A stretch of DNA of 64,000 bases from DATFVA01 sp963839165 (GCA_963839165.1 CAWIUG010000011.1:124001-188000); one strand, 5' to 3'. Positions 35,879 to 45,843 are shown, counted from the first letter of the stretch. The notes: generated from the letters alone by a model not told the origin. Translations and numbers: made by a program.

Positions 35879-37909
35879 ATGAAAAAATTACTTTTTTTAC
35901 TTGTTTTAATTCCTTTCGTAATACATTCACAGACAAAACATCCTTTAACGGTGGAAGATCTCTGGGCAATGAAGCGGGTAGGATCTTATTCGCTCTCTCC
36001 CGATGGCAAAATAATAGCATTTTCCGTTACCGGCTATAATGTAGAGGCAAATACGGGTAACACAGACATCTACCTGGTAAATTCGGACGGCAGTAATCTT
36101 CGTCCCTTAAAATATTCAGATAAGAATGAATCAGGACCTGCGTTTTCTCCAGTTGGTAAAAAAATTGCGTTCATCAGGGATGGTAAGATATGGACATGCG
36201 GTTATGATGGTTCAGGTGAAGAGCTTATAGCTGATATTTCCACAGGTGCTTCGGGCATAGTCTGGTCGCCTGACGGTTCAAAAATATTATTCGCATCTTC
36301 CGTTTATCCTGATTGTGGATCTGACGATTGCAACAAGCAGAAAGATGAAGAAAAAGATAACAGCAAGGTGAAGGCAAGTCTTTTCAAGCATCTTCTCTTC
36401 AGGCACTGGAATGAATGGCGTGGAGGAAAATTCAGCCATCTCTTTTTATTAGATACAAAAACGAAAAAATATACTGATCTATTTCTGCATAAGGACAAAG
36501 ACGTTCCGCCGATTGCACTTGGAAGCAGCAATGATTACTCGTTTTCTCCTGATGGAAAAGAGATCGCGATTACTATGAATCCTGATACAATGGTTGCGAT
36601 AAGCACTAATAATGATATTTATACGATCCTGCTGAGTGATGTTAATGATAATTCAGCAGCACCTCTTAAAAAAATATCTGTCAGTCCGGGCAACGATAAC
36701 CAGCCCGTTTATTCACCTGACGGCAGGTATATAGCTTATGTCTCGATGAGTGAAGCAGGACATGAGTCGGGCCAGCAGAACCTTGTGTTATACAGCCGTT
36801 CAACAGGCGGCAGAAATATCATCACTGACGGATTCGACAAATCGGTGGGACAGTTCACATGGTCACCCGATTCAAAAACTATTTATTTAATTGCGGAGAA
36901 TGAAATTTACAGTTCAGTTTACAAGATTGACATTGCTTCTTCGAAGGTAGATATGCTATTGAAAGAGCACGACAATGCGTCTGTTACTGTTTCACCGGAT
37001 GGTAATACGCTTTATTTCGAACAGCAGAGAAATAATCTGCCTACAGAGATCTTCTCTATGAATGCCGAAGGCAGCAATATAAAACAGCTTACGGATCTTA
37101 ATAAGGATCGCCTCGCAAATATAGAAATGATCCCGATAGAAACATTCTGGTTTAAGGGAGCAGAAGGGAAGAAACTGCAGTCGATTCTCGTTAAACCCCC
37201 ATTCTTCGATTCAACAAAACAATACCCGATTATATTACTCATACACGGAGGGCCCCAGGGCCACTGGAGCGATGATTTTCATTACAGATGGAACACACAA
37301 TTATTTGCCTCAAAAGGTTATGTTGTAATAGCTCCTAACCCTACGGGAAGCACTGGTTACGGCCAGGAGCTGACAGACGCTATATCAGGCGATTGGGGTG
37401 GAGCCCCCTATAAAGATTTGATGAATGCTGTTGATTATTCACTTAAAAATTTCAATTTTATTGACAAGAAAAACACATTTGCGGCCGGAGCATCATATGG
37501 CGGATATATGATTGACTGGATAGAAGGACATACCGACAGGTTTAATGCTCTTGTCTCGCACGATGGTACATACGACCTGACAAGTATGTATGGTGCTACA
37601 GAAGAATTGTGGTTTCCCGAATGGGAGTTCAAGGGAACGCCCTGGAATAATCCTGAACTTTACGAGAAATGGTCACCCAGCAGCTACATTCAGAATGCAA
37701 AAACTCCAATGCTGATTGTTCAGGGTGCAAATGATTTCAGGGTTCCGGAAAGTCAGTCGTTTGAACTTTTTACAGCACTGCAAAGACAGGGAGTGGAAAG
37801 CGAATTGCTGTATTTTCCGGACGAATACCATTTTGTAACTAAGCCGCAAAATGCTGAACTTTGGTGGAACACAATATTTGACTGGTTTGAAAAACATAAA
37901 AAGGAGTAG
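35879..37909 (+). CDS. S9 prolyl-oligopeptidase-family peptidase, exported
   Basis: A 676-residue periplasmic or secreted serine peptidase. I start at the ATG at 35879, preceded by GAGG, because it opens the signal peptide (MKKLLFLLVLIPFVIHSQ); an earlier in-frame ATG at 35828 only adds non-signal residues. Residues about 30-420 form a beta-propeller with TolB-like SPDGK repeats (SLSPDGKIIAFSV, FSPDGKEIAI, YSPDGRYIAYV). The alpha/beta-hydrolase domain carries Ser539 (GASYGGYM), Asp619 (GANDFRVP) and His651 (DEYHFVTK). It resembles dipeptidyl or acylaminoacyl peptidases. YkvA follows after two bases, so the two are co-translated. Confidence 0.92.
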   Translation: MKKLLFLLVLIPFVIHSQTKHPLTVEDLWAMKRVGSYSLSPDGKIIAFSVTGYNVEANTGNTDIYLVNSDGSNLRPLKYSDKNESGPAFSPVGKKIAFIRDGKIWTCGYDGSGEELIADISTGASGIVWSPDGSKILFASSVYPDCGSDDCNKQKDEEKDNSKVKASLFKHLLFRHWNEWRGGKFSHLFLLDTKTKKYTDLFLHKDKDVPPIALGSSNDYSFSPDGKEIAITMNPDTMVAISTNNDIYTILLSDVNDNSAAPLKKISVSPGNDNQPVYSPDGRYIAYVSMSEAGHESGQQNLVLYSRSTGGRNIITDGFDKSVGQFTWSPDSKTIYLIAENEIYSSVYKIDIASSKVDMLLKEHDNASVTVSPDGNTLYFEQQRNNLPTEIFSMNAEGSNIKQLTDLNKDRLANIEMIPIETFWFKGAEGKKLQSILVKPPFFDSTKQYPIILLIHGGPQGHWSDDFHYRWNTQLFASKGYVVIAPNPTGSTGYGQELTDAISGDWGGAPYKDLMNAVDYSLKNFNFIDKKNTFAAGASYGGYMIDWIEGHTDRFNALVSHDGTYDLTSMYGATEELWFPEWEFKGTPWNNPELYEKWSPSSYIQNAKTPMLIVQGANDFRVPESQSFELFTALQRQGVESELLYFPDEYHFVTKPQNAELWWNTIFDWFEKHKKE

Positions 37910-37911
37910 TT

Positions 37912-38304
37912 ATGAAAGAAACAGATTTTCAGAATGGAAATGATCTGACCGAACTCGAAGAGTTTGATGCTCTGGATTTCGGAGGCAAGAGCGAGGAAGA
38001 AACCAGTGAGAAAATGAATTATGTAGAAGAAAATCTATGGGAGAAACTGGAACGTGTCGGAAAGAAAATATCTTTCGCAAAAGATATACTTGCACTGGTA
38101 AGATATATGAGAGATCCAATGGTATCATGGCACCGCAAGGCTATCGTTGTTTCAGCGCTTATATATTTTATTAGTCCTATTGACGTTATCCCTGATATCG
38201 CCCCGCTGGTAGGATATTTAGATGATCTTGGTGTTATAACTGCCGTTCTGAAATTTCTGGGACACGAACTCATCCCCTATTATGATTCCTCCTACCGCAG
38301 CTGA
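37912..38304 (+). CDS. YkvA-family DUF1232 protein
   Basis: A 130-residue protein with an acidic N-terminal half and a C-terminal DUF1232 domain (about 70-125): SWHRKAIVVSALIYFISPID, DVIPDIAPLVGYLDDLGVI. The domain forms hydrophobic helices and is found in many bacteria and in plant RING proteins; its function is unknown, membrane association is likely. The start lies two bases after the S9 peptidase stop and the transcript ends in a strong hairpin about 20 bases after the stop. Confidence 0.85.
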   Translation: MKETDFQNGNDLTELEEFDALDFGGKSEEETSEKMNYVEENLWEKLERVGKKISFAKDILALVRYMRDPMVSWHRKAIVVSALIYFISPIDVIPDIAPLVGYLDDLGVITAVLKFLGHELIPYYDSSYRS

Positions 38305-38323
38305 TACCCATTATTAATATAAT

Positions 38324-38350
38324 AAGGAGCCTTGCACAGGCTCCTTTTAT
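38324..38350 (+). terminator. Rho-independent terminator after ykvA-like gene
   Basis: AAGGAGCCT (38324-38332) and AGGCTCCTT (38338-38346) form a perfect 9-base stem with a 5-base loop, followed by TTTAT, 20 bases past the stop of the DUF1232 gene. Confidence 0.85.
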
Positions 38351-38449
38351 CACCTGCTCTCCTTTCAACCGGCAGCCATTCAATTGCAATACGATAATAT
38401 GTGTATGTAGTAATTTTTTTTATTAAAATGTCAATTACGGACTACGAAA

Positions 38450-39400
38450 ATGAAGGCAATTATTTGTACAAAATACGGACCCCCGGAGGTTCTTCAACTT
38501 AAAGAAATAGATAAACCTGCACCAAAGAATAATGAAGTGCTGATAAAAATAAATGCCTCAACGGTACATCTAGGGGATACAAAGATCCGGCGATTTGAAC
38601 CTGGTCTGGGTCCGTTAAAAGATTTCTTTTTCAAACCGCTGATGCGGATAATAGTTGGTTTCAAAGGACCAAGAAAAAAAATATTGGGAATGGAGCTGGC
38701 CGGAGAGATTGAGGCAATTGGGAAAAGCGTTACACGATTTAAAGTAGGTGATCCTGTTTTTGCATCCACTGAATTTAGATTTGGTACCTATGCAGAATAT
38801 TGCTGTATGCCTGAAGATGGGATAATAGCTATAAAACCGGTTAATATGACATACCAGGAGTCCGCTCCGATTTCTAATGGTGGAATAACCGCGTTGGTTC
38901 ATCTTAGAAAAGCTAATATCCAAAAAGGTAAAAAAGTATTAATATATGGAGCTTCAGGAAGTGTTGGTACTTATGCAGTCCAGATTGCCAAGTATTTTGG
39001 TGCAGAAGTTACCGGGGTGTGTAGCACTTCGAACCTGGAAATGGTTAAATCTCTAGGAGCCTCCAAGGTTATAGATTACACTCAGGAAGATTTTACACAA
39101 CGCAATGAATACTATGATTTGGTTTATGACGCGGTTGGTAAGATTCCATATTCAAAACGTAAAATATCTTTAACAAAATCAGGACTCTATCTGTCCGCCC
39201 TGGCTGTGTCAGGTAATATAAAGTTGAAGGTTGAAGATCTGATCTATCTCAAAGAACTCTGTGAGGCAGGAAAATTAATATCAGTAATAGACAAAAGCTA
39301 CACTTTGTCTCAGATAGTGGAAGCTCACAGATATGTTGACAAAGGACATAAAAAAGGAAACGTTGTAGTGACGGTAAATCTTTTTAAGGGTTTCCAGTAG
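38450..39400 (+). CDS. MDR-family NAD(P)-dependent alcohol dehydrogenase / quinone reductase
   Basis: A 316-residue medium-chain dehydrogenase/reductase. The N-terminal GroES-like fold has KYGPPEVLQLKEIDKP and MELAGEIEAIGKSVTRFKVG; the Rossmann fold has IYGASGSVGTYAVQIAKYFG and later GASKVIDY. The structural-zinc cysteine cluster of classical alcohol dehydrogenases is absent, so it belongs to the zinc-free quinone-oxidoreductase-like group. The substrate is unknown. It is flanked by a terminator upstream and an independent NUDIX gene downstream. Confidence 0.85.
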   Translation: MKAIICTKYGPPEVLQLKEIDKPAPKNNEVLIKINASTVHLGDTKIRRFEPGLGPLKDFFFKPLMRIIVGFKGPRKKILGMELAGEIEAIGKSVTRFKVGDPVFASTEFRFGTYAEYCCMPEDGIIAIKPVNMTYQESAPISNGGITALVHLRKANIQKGKKVLIYGASGSVGTYAVQIAKYFGAEVTGVCSTSNLEMVKSLGASKVIDYTQEDFTQRNEYYDLVYDAVGKIPYSKRKISLTKSGLYLSALAVSGNIKLKVEDLIYLKELCEAGKLISVIDKSYTLSQIVEAHRYVDKGHKKGNVVVTVNLFKGFQ

Positions 39401-39555
39401 ACTAAATCCTGAGGTCCATTGAATAGTACCTGTACCATACTCCGGCAGGTTATTCCGGTTAATACCTGAAAGTATTTTGGGATAAATTGTTATTCTCTGA
39501 TTATATTTAAATTATATTCAAAATAATCTGGAATAGTTGTTAAACGGAGAAGAGT

Positions 39556-40092
39556 ATGAATTATAAAATTGTGGAATCTGATATTTTATTCAGAGGGAAA
39601 GTATTTGATTTAAGGGTTGATAAGATAAAATACGACAGCGGAAATGATGGTATCAGGGAGATTGCGGTTCATCCGGGCGGAGCTGTCGTTGTTCCTATTA
39701 AAACTGACGGTAAGTTTGTTATGGTCTCACAGTTTCGCTACCCTTTCGAAAAATTTATGCTGGAATTTCCGGCCGGCAAACTGGATTTTAATGAAGATCC
39801 TGAGGTATGCGCATTCAGGGAGCTGCAGGAGGAGACAGGTTATAAGACCGATAAGCTTCAAAAACTTGGCGCGATCTCAACAACTCCCGGATTCTGTACT
39901 GAAGTACTCCATCTCTATCTGGCTCAAAATCTTACTCCCGGCGAACATAACCGTGAAGAAGGGGAGTATGGTATGGAAATAAAGGAATTTACATTCGGGG
40001 AAATAGAGGATAAAATATTTAAGGGTGAGATAATAGACTCTAAATCAATCTGCGGGTTCTACATGGCATCAAAGCTGCTTTTAAATAAATGA
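39556..40092 (+). CDS. NUDIX hydrolase, ADP-ribose pyrophosphatase type
   Basis: A 178-residue hydrolase of nucleoside diphosphates linked to X. The full Nudix box GX5EX7REUXEEXGU is present at 74-96 (GKLDFNEDPEVCAF then RELQEETGY). Upstream PGGAVVVPIK and FRYPFEKFMLEFPAG match ADP-ribose pyrophosphatases (NudF-like), with ISTTPGFCTEVLHLYLA after the box. It most likely cleaves ADP-ribose or a similar sugar nucleotide in the cytosol. It has a GGAG ribosome-binding site, and recN follows on the same strand after about 70 bases. Confidence 0.9.
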   Translation: MNYKIVESDILFRGKVFDLRVDKIKYDSGNDGIREIAVHPGGAVVVPIKTDGKFVMVSQFRYPFEKFMLEFPAGKLDFNEDPEVCAFRELQEETGYKTDKLQKLGAISTTPGFCTEVLHLYLAQNLTPGEHNREEGEYGMEIKEFTFGEIEDKIFKGEIIDSKSICGFYMASKLLLNK

Positions 40093-40163
40093 GGATTCAG
40101 CTTATTAGCTTTGAAATTCCACCCAAAATAAATTAGTTTTCAGCTCAACTTTTAAGTTTTAAA

Positions 40164-41867
40164 ATGCTTAAATCATTGCACATAAAAGACTATGCTCTTA
40201 TTGATAGTATTGATGTTGAGTTCGGTAAAGGACTGAATATCATAACAGGTGAGACAGGTGCAGGTAAATCGATATTGATTGATGCAATGGGACTGCTTCT
40301 GGGTGAGAGAGCTTCTACTGAGGTCGTGCGTAAGGATGCCAATAAATCGATCGTTGAAGGATTCTTTGATGTCGAGTTTAATAAAAAAGTCAAAAGACTT
40401 CTGGATGAGAATGAAATTGATTTTTTCCCCGACCTTATTCTCCGGCGGGAAATATCGCTCAAAGGTGCCAACCGCTGTTTTGTTAATGACACTCCCGTTC
40501 CTTTATCAGTAATAAAAGATCTGGGGGATCTTCTTGTTGATCTGCACGGCCAGCACGAACATCAATCGCTTCTTCGTACCGAAACCCACATCGATTTTCT
40601 TGATGAGTTTGCAGGAACCGAATCTCTGCTCGATGAATATGAATCAGCCTTTAAAAAAGTGAAATCATTATCATCAAAGCTGAATGAGCTTAAGACTAAA
40701 GAATCATCATTGAAAGAGAAAAAAGATTTTTATGCTTTCCAAATGAAAGAGATAGATGCTGTCTCTCCGCAGCAAGGGGAGGAGGAGCAGATCAGCAATG
40801 AGTTGAATATCCTGGAGAATTCTGAAAAACTTCTGGGTATTACAGGTTCCGTTTACGAGAATCTTTTTGATTCAGAAAATTCAGTCCATGATCAGCTTAC
40901 GCAGATAAAAAGCCAGATTGACGAACTGCTTGGAATTGACGCCAGCTTCGGTGAAATAGAAAAAGAGTTTGAGTCGATACTTGCCCAGGTCCGCGACGCG
41001 GCCGAATTTATAAGAAAGTATAATTCTAAAATCGATCTGGATCCTGAGAACCTTGAGAGACTTCGTGAACGGCTTGGAGCGCTTGCTCTGGTAAAGAAGA
41101 AATACGGAGGATCGATTGAAGCCGTTTTGGCATACCGGGAGAAAATAGGACGTGAATTCGACGCAGCCGAAAATTATAGTCAAAATATCCAATCCCTTGA
41201 AAAGGAAATATCGTCTGCACGGGAAACTGCAGGCAGGACTGCGGGAAAACTTTCACTGAAGAGAAAAGAGTCGGCCGGGAAAGTTGAAAAGCAAGTGGTG
41301 AAGGTGCTGACGGGATTGGGAATTGCTGACTCTGTTTTTAAAGTTAAAATAGAAAAGGCGCTGACTGCTCCCTCCGACGATTTTGTAACCCTTAATGGTA
41401 AAAAATATAAAGCTGACGGCAAAGGGATAGACGTAGTTGAATTTTATATCTCAACAAATCCCGGTGAGGATGCTAAGCCATTGAGTAAGGTTGCATCCGG
41501 CGGCGAGATATCGAGAATTATGCTTTCTCTCAAAACGATTCTTGCCAAAAATGATAAACTGCCTTTATTGATCTTTGATGAAATTGATACAGGAGTGAGC
41601 GGAAGGATTGCACAGAAAGTGGGGAACTCTCTTAAAGCGCTTGCCTCAGCTCACCAGGTAATCGCAATTACTCACCTTCCACAGATAGCCGGATTGGGTG
41701 ACCGGAATTACGTTGTTGAAAAAGGCGCTATCGATAAAAGAGTTACAAGTTCAATAAGAAAGCTGGATGAAGAGGAAAAAGTTAAAGAAGTAGCAAAGCT
41801 TATGAGCGGGGAAAATATTACCGAAGCCAGCCTAAAAGGTGCCAGGGAATTGATGGGGTTGCATTAA
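40164..41867 (+). CDS. recN: DNA repair protein RecN
   Basis: RecN is an SMC-like ATPase that acts in double-strand-break repair. The 567-residue protein has Walker A GETGAGKS (about 31-38), the RecN motif VDLHGQHEHQSL, a central coiled coil, the ABC signature VASGGEISRIMLSLK and Walker B LLIFDEIDTGVSG, ending with QVIAITHLPQIA. Length and architecture match the family. A perfect -7 type element TAGCTTTG lies upstream at 40106-40113 but without a clear -33 partner. Ku, another break-repair protein, lies 9 kb away. Confidence 0.95.
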   Translation: MLKSLHIKDYALIDSIDVEFGKGLNIITGETGAGKSILIDAMGLLLGERASTEVVRKDANKSIVEGFFDVEFNKKVKRLLDENEIDFFPDLILRREISLKGANRCFVNDTPVPLSVIKDLGDLLVDLHGQHEHQSLLRTETHIDFLDEFAGTESLLDEYESAFKKVKSLSSKLNELKTKESSLKEKKDFYAFQMKEIDAVSPQQGEEEQISNELNILENSEKLLGITGSVYENLFDSENSVHDQLTQIKSQIDELLGIDASFGEIEKEFESILAQVRDAAEFIRKYNSKIDLDPENLERLRERLGALALVKKKYGGSIEAVLAYREKIGREFDAAENYSQNIQSLEKEISSARETAGRTAGKLSLKRKESAGKVEKQVVKVLTGLGIADSVFKVKIEKALTAPSDDFVTLNGKKYKADGKGIDVVEFYISTNPGEDAKPLSKVASGGEISRIMLSLKTILAKNDKLPLLIFDEIDTGVSGRIAQKVGNSLKALASAHQVIAITHLPQIAGLGDRNYVVEKGAIDKRVTSSIRKLDEEEKVKEVAKLMSGENITEASLKGARELMGLH

Positions 41868-42046
41868 TTTAGAGAATGTATCAACTTGGAATGCGTTTTC
41901 TTCAATTATTCGCAGATATTTATTCTCGTTCTTGTTCAGATAAGAGGTATTATTTTTGTGGTCAATGGTTGATTGTGAAAAATAATATCATATATTTTGG
42001 CGCTCAATTTAATCAATATCATAATTAATTATTCAAGGAGAAGTGG

Positions 42047-42934
42047 ATGAAGAAGTCTCTGCTTTTGCTCTCTTTATTTGTCTTCATCGCGAAGCCCCTG
42101 TTTTCGCAGATGGAGGACAGGTTTTCACAATTAACCGAGGCCAATGCTATCGAGTATGCGAGACCGTTTGCTACTACACTCGGTACGGCTATGAATTCCA
42201 ATGGGTATTATTCTGCGGATATCCCCGCTATGTTCTCTTTTTCTCTTAGTTTCAGAGGCATGTATATTTTAATTCCCGAATCACAAAAGAATTTTACTCC
42301 CACCTTTAATGAATTAGGCTACCAGGCTTCAAAGGAAACAGCTACTATATATGGTGACCGGGGTGCCGCTTATGCAGGACCGGAAGGCTACATCGTTATG
42401 CCTCCCGGCATAAATCAATCGGGCATTCCTGTTGCTTATCCTCAGATTGGTGCAAGTTTTATGGGAACACAGGTAATCCTGAGATATCTGCCGTCTATCA
42501 GCATAGGTGATGAAAATGATCTTAGTATGTTCGGGATCGGTGTTGCTCATAGTATCAGCCAATATATCCCCCTTTTCCCGGTGGACCTAGCTGCTCAATT
42601 CATGTATAATAATATAGAGATTACAGGTATAATGAAGCTGAGTAATATTGCATTTAATGCGCATGCAAGTAAAACATTCGGAATTATTACTCCCTACTTC
42701 GGCCTCCAGTATGAAAACACCTCGCTTGATCTTAGTTACACTATAAAGGGAGATCCTCAGAATGGTGACCCCTCTCTTAGAACTGACAGGGATGTTACTG
42801 TTTCTATAGATGGCGATAATAATTTCAGAGCTACTGTAGGTGCAGCATTAAAGCTGGCTGTTGTGGTTCTTAATGCTGACTTCAGTCTCAGCGCACAGCC
42901 TGTTGTTTCAGGCGGTTTAACGTTTGCATTTTAA
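42047..42934 (+). CDS. DUF6588-like exported beta-barrel protein
   Basis: A 295-residue exported protein. Signal peptide MKKSLLLLSLFVFIAKPLFSQ. The mature part opens RFSQLTEANAIEYARPFATT and continues GTAMNSNGYYSADIP, matching DUF6588-type proteins of Bacteroidota, followed by strands such as FGIGVAHSISQYIPLFPVDLA and ending in VVSGGLTFAF, with an aromatic C-terminal residue as in outer-membrane barrels. AAGGAGAAG precedes the ATG. It probably forms a barrel in the outer membrane; its function is unknown. The next gene starts 12 bases later, so they are likely co-transcribed. Confidence 0.7.
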   Translation: MKKSLLLLSLFVFIAKPLFSQMEDRFSQLTEANAIEYARPFATTLGTAMNSNGYYSADIPAMFSFSLSFRGMYILIPESQKNFTPTFNELGYQASKETATIYGDRGAAYAGPEGYIVMPPGINQSGIPVAYPQIGASFMGTQVILRYLPSISIGDENDLSMFGIGVAHSISQYIPLFPVDLAAQFMYNNIEITGIMKLSNIAFNAHASKTFGIITPYFGLQYENTSLDLSYTIKGDPQNGDPSLRTDRDVTVSIDGDNNFRATVGAALKLAVVVLNADFSLSAQPVVSGGLTFAF

Positions 42935-42946
42935 GAAGGAGAAAAA

Positions 42947-43501
42947 ATGAAAAAATACTTTATACAGTTCGGAACGTCTGCTGTTCTATTATTTCTAATG
43001 GTGACCTGGAATGGATGTGATAAGTTTAATTCACTTCCTCTGAATATACCTTTTACCTTTAATGTCAGCGTTTCAGGTTCAGCTGCTACGTTGTCTGATA
43101 GTCAGTCCTACTGTCTGGGTACTGATTCAGAAACCTACAATGAATACAGGGACAAAATCCACAGCCTTCATTTTATTGAGGCTGCCTTCAGAACTACGAA
43201 TGTTGATCCGGAAACCCTTTCCGGTAATATAACCGTTACCCTTCAGGATGGAGATGGAAACATTCTTTTCTCGTATGACATACCCGGAGCGACCCCTGCT
43301 GATTATATGACCCCAAACTCTCCATATATTCTTCAGCTCAATCAATCGCAGATAGATTTCATTAATACATATCTGAATAGTCTGCTAAACCAGGGAGCTT
43401 GCTTCACAGCAACTGTTACTGTGAATAATATTACCGGACAGCCGCCATATACTATAGAAGGCGCCATCGATATGGTTATTGAGGCAGATACTGAATTATA
43501 A
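42947..43501 (+). CDS. Exported lipoprotein-like protein of unknown function
   Basis: A 184-residue protein. The N-terminus (MKKYFIQFGTSAVLLFLMVTWNGCDKF) looks like a lipoprotein signal with an atypical lipobox (WNGC, Cys24). The mature part is beta-rich (FTFNVSVSGSAATLSDSQSY, GNITVTLQDGDGNILFSYDIPGA, CFTATVTVNNITGQPP) and resembles immunoglobulin-like or late-embryogenesis-type sandwich domains without a specific match I can name. AGAAGGAGA ahead of the ATG is strong. It follows the DUF6588-like gene after 12 bases, suggesting a paired envelope role. Confidence 0.65.
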   Translation: MKKYFIQFGTSAVLLFLMVTWNGCDKFNSLPLNIPFTFNVSVSGSAATLSDSQSYCLGTDSETYNEYRDKIHSLHFIEAAFRTTNVDPETLSGNITVTLQDGDGNILFSYDIPGATPADYMTPNSPYILQLNQSQIDFINTYLNSLLNQGACFTATVTVNNITGQPPYTIEGAIDMVIEADTEL

Positions 43502-43527
43502 CTCCTTTTGGGATAATGAGAGAATCT

Positions 43528-43666
43528 AAGTGGCTGTTTTTATAATGTCATCCTGACTCGGAATCTAATTATTCGATTTCGAATTGAAATAGGAACCTGA
43601 AACAATCCTGAATCAAGTTCAGGATAAGTTCAGGTTGTTAATTTCGGACTTTAAAGACAGCCTCTT
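43528..43666. repeat. Second MITE-like palindromic repeat (degenerate left end)
   Basis: Bounded by AAGTGGCTGTTT (43528-43539) and AGACAGCCTCTT (43655-43666), the same ends as the 27.5-kb copy with two mismatches on the left. The interior aligns with that copy: GTCATCCTGACTCGGAATCT, CGATTTCGAATTG and GGAACCTGA, then an extra palindrome CCTGAA-TCAAG-TTCAGG. It lies after the 42.9-kb lipoprotein gene and may terminate it. Confidence 0.65.
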
Positions 43667-43758
43667 TTCATTTTAAACCTAATGCTCTGCATCAATTCAG
43701 TTTTTCATCTTTATATACCTTTCTTTATTTTAACGGTTTAAATTAATTCAGGTATTCA

Positions 43759-45291
43759 ATGAGATTTGAAAGAGCGGCAGGAATTCTGTTACATCCAACT
43801 TCTCTCCCGGGCAGGTTCGGTATAGGAGATCTGGGAAAGGAAGCTTACAATTTTGTTAATTTCCTGGAATCGGCGGGACAAACACTCTGGCAGGTTTTCC
43901 CTCTTGGTCCTACCGGATATGGGGATTCACCTTATCAGTGTTTTTCTGCTTTCGCAGGTAATCCTAATCTTATTAGTCCCGAACTCCTGAAAGAAGAAAA
44001 TTTGCTTACCGAAGAAGATATCTCAAATCCCCCATCCTCTGATCCGCATTGTGTGGATTTCGGAGGGGTTATAAATTATAAAAAGGAAATTCTGCATAAG
44101 GCCTTCGAAAAATTTAAGTCAAAAAACGCCCTATCGGGAAAAAAATTCAAAGAATTCTGTGAGGAAAACAAGGATTGGCTTGAAGATTATTCTTTCTTTA
44201 TGGCTGCAAAGGATTATCATGGAGGTGGATTGTGGACGGAATGGGATAAGGGTCTTGTTAAAAGAGAAAAAAAAGCGTTGGATGAATGGAAGGAAAAATT
44301 GGATGACGGAATAAACTATCACCAGTTTGTGCAGTATGTTTTTTTTAAGCAGTGGTCTGATCTTAAACGGTTCGCTAACAGCAAAGGTATAAATATAATC
44401 GGCGATATGCCCATTTTCATTGCTTATGACAGCGCCGATCTCTGGGCGCACAAAGAACTATTTTCTGTCGATGAAAAAGGGAACCTTACGTTTGTTGCAG
44501 GTGTGCCGCCGGATTATTTCAGCGCTACCGGCCAGCTTTGGGGAAATCCTCTGTATAAGTGGGATGCAATGGAGAAGGATGATTTCCTCTGGTGGAGATT
44601 GAGGATGAAGCAGATTTTTAGTCTTGTTGATATTGTAAGGATCGATCATTTTAGAGGTTTCGATGCCTATTGGGAAATTCCGGGAGGAGCTGAAACAGCC
44701 GAAAAGGGAAGATGGGTAAAGGCCCCCGGAGAAAAGTTCTTTAAAACTTTAAGAGAATATTTAGGTCCTCTGCCTATTATTGCTGAGGATCTTGGGGTCA
44801 TCACAAAGTCTGTTGAAAAGCTTAGGGATGCTTTTGATTTTCCCGGTATGAAAATATTACAGTTCGCATTCGGAACAAGGATGGAACGGAAATTTCTTCC
44901 GCATAATTATAATCCCAATTGCATGGTGTATACCGGCTCTCACGATAATGATACTACTGCTGCCTATTTTGAAAAGGAGAAGAACAATGATAATGATATT
45001 TATCAGCATGTACAGCAGTACCTCGATTATTACGGTGATGATATAACAGGAGCTTTAATCAGAACTGCCTATGCTTCCGTAGCAGACCTTGTTATTATTC
45101 CACTGCAGGATATACTGAGACTGGGAGGCGAAGCAAGGATGAATTTTCCGGGGAAGCCTTCCGGCAACTGGCAGTGGAGGTTTAAATGGGATCAGGTTCA
45201 TCCCGAACTTGCCGGCCATTATAAATACTTGAGTGGACTGTATGAACGTCCTCCCAAACCAATAAATGAAACTGAAATTGAATTAAATTAA
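43759..45291 (+). CDS. malQ: 4-alpha-glucanotransferase (amylomaltase)
   Basis: MalQ transfers alpha-1,4-glucan segments in maltodextrin or glycogen metabolism in the cytosol. The 510-residue GH77 protein has the family opening RAAGILLHPTSLPGRFGIGD and GPTGYGDSPYQCFSAFAGNP. The catalytic residues are visible in IVRIDHFRGFDAYWEIP (nucleophile Asp), IIAEDLGVI (acid/base Glu) and YTGSHDNDTTAAYF (third carboxylate). Length equals the typical Thermus-type amylomaltase (about 500), without the N-terminal extension of E. coli MalQ. TerB follows after 15 bases on the same strand. Confidence 0.95.
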   Translation: MRFERAAGILLHPTSLPGRFGIGDLGKEAYNFVNFLESAGQTLWQVFPLGPTGYGDSPYQCFSAFAGNPNLISPELLKEENLLTEEDISNPPSSDPHCVDFGGVINYKKEILHKAFEKFKSKNALSGKKFKEFCEENKDWLEDYSFFMAAKDYHGGGLWTEWDKGLVKREKKALDEWKEKLDDGINYHQFVQYVFFKQWSDLKRFANSKGINIIGDMPIFIAYDSADLWAHKELFSVDEKGNLTFVAGVPPDYFSATGQLWGNPLYKWDAMEKDDFLWWRLRMKQIFSLVDIVRIDHFRGFDAYWEIPGGAETAEKGRWVKAPGEKFFKTLREYLGPLPIIAEDLGVITKSVEKLRDAFDFPGMKILQFAFGTRMERKFLPHNYNPNCMVYTGSHDNDTTAAYFEKEKNNDNDIYQHVQQYLDYYGDDITGALIRTAYASVADLVIIPLQDILRLGGEARMNFPGKPSGNWQWRFKWDQVHPELAGHYKYLSGLYERPPKPINETEIELN

Positions 45292-45306
45292 AAATGGTAG
45301 AAAGAA

Positions 45307-45789
45307 ATGTTTGAATATTTAAGAAGGATATTTAGTGTGCCCCCGGAAACAGCAGAGATCAAATATGAAGAGAATTCCCACAAAGAAGTTGATGAAAAGA
45401 AAAAGCTGTATGCAGCTACCTGCACTCTTTTTATAGAGATGGCAAAAGCTGATGATAACTTTACGGAAGAGGAAAGGAATAAGATAATCTCAATTATGAA
45501 ATCAACCTTTAACCTTGAAGACGACTGCGTGAACGAGCTTATGGAACTTGCTGAGAAAAGAATGAATGACGACGATAGCATTTATGATTTTACAAAGCTT
45601 ATCAATAAGAATTTCACTAATAATGATAAATTTGAGATGCTGAAGAACCTATGGCGACTTATCTATATCGACCGGAAGCTGGATATGTATGAAGATCATC
45701 TTATTAAGAAAATAGGGGGACTCATAAATATGGGTCACGAGGATGTTATTGGGGCAAAGATGTTTGTAAAAGAAGAAATGGGACTGTAA
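45307..45789 (+). CDS. TerB-family protein
   Basis: A 160-residue helical cytosolic protein with a tellurite-resistance TerB-like domain: CTLFIEMAKADDNFTEEERNK, a central EEC-type acidic helix, and a second half with LWRLIYIDRKLDMYEDHLI and IGGLINMGHEDVIGAK, the duplicated pattern typical of TerB. Members bind divalent metal through acidic residues and are often linked to membrane stress systems. The gene starts 15 bases after malQ; no other ter genes are here, so the name reflects only the domain. Confidence 0.85.
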   Translation: MFEYLRRIFSVPPETAEIKYEENSHKEVDEKKKLYAATCTLFIEMAKADDNFTEEERNKIISIMKSTFNLEDDCVNELMELAEKRMNDDDSIYDFTKLINKNFTNNDKFEMLKNLWRLIYIDRKLDMYEDHLIKKIGGLINMGHEDVIGAKMFVKEEMGL

Positions 45790-45843
45790 GAATATAATAG
45801 TCTTCGGGAAATGGGTTTCCCGGGGATCAGACTGATGAGCTTA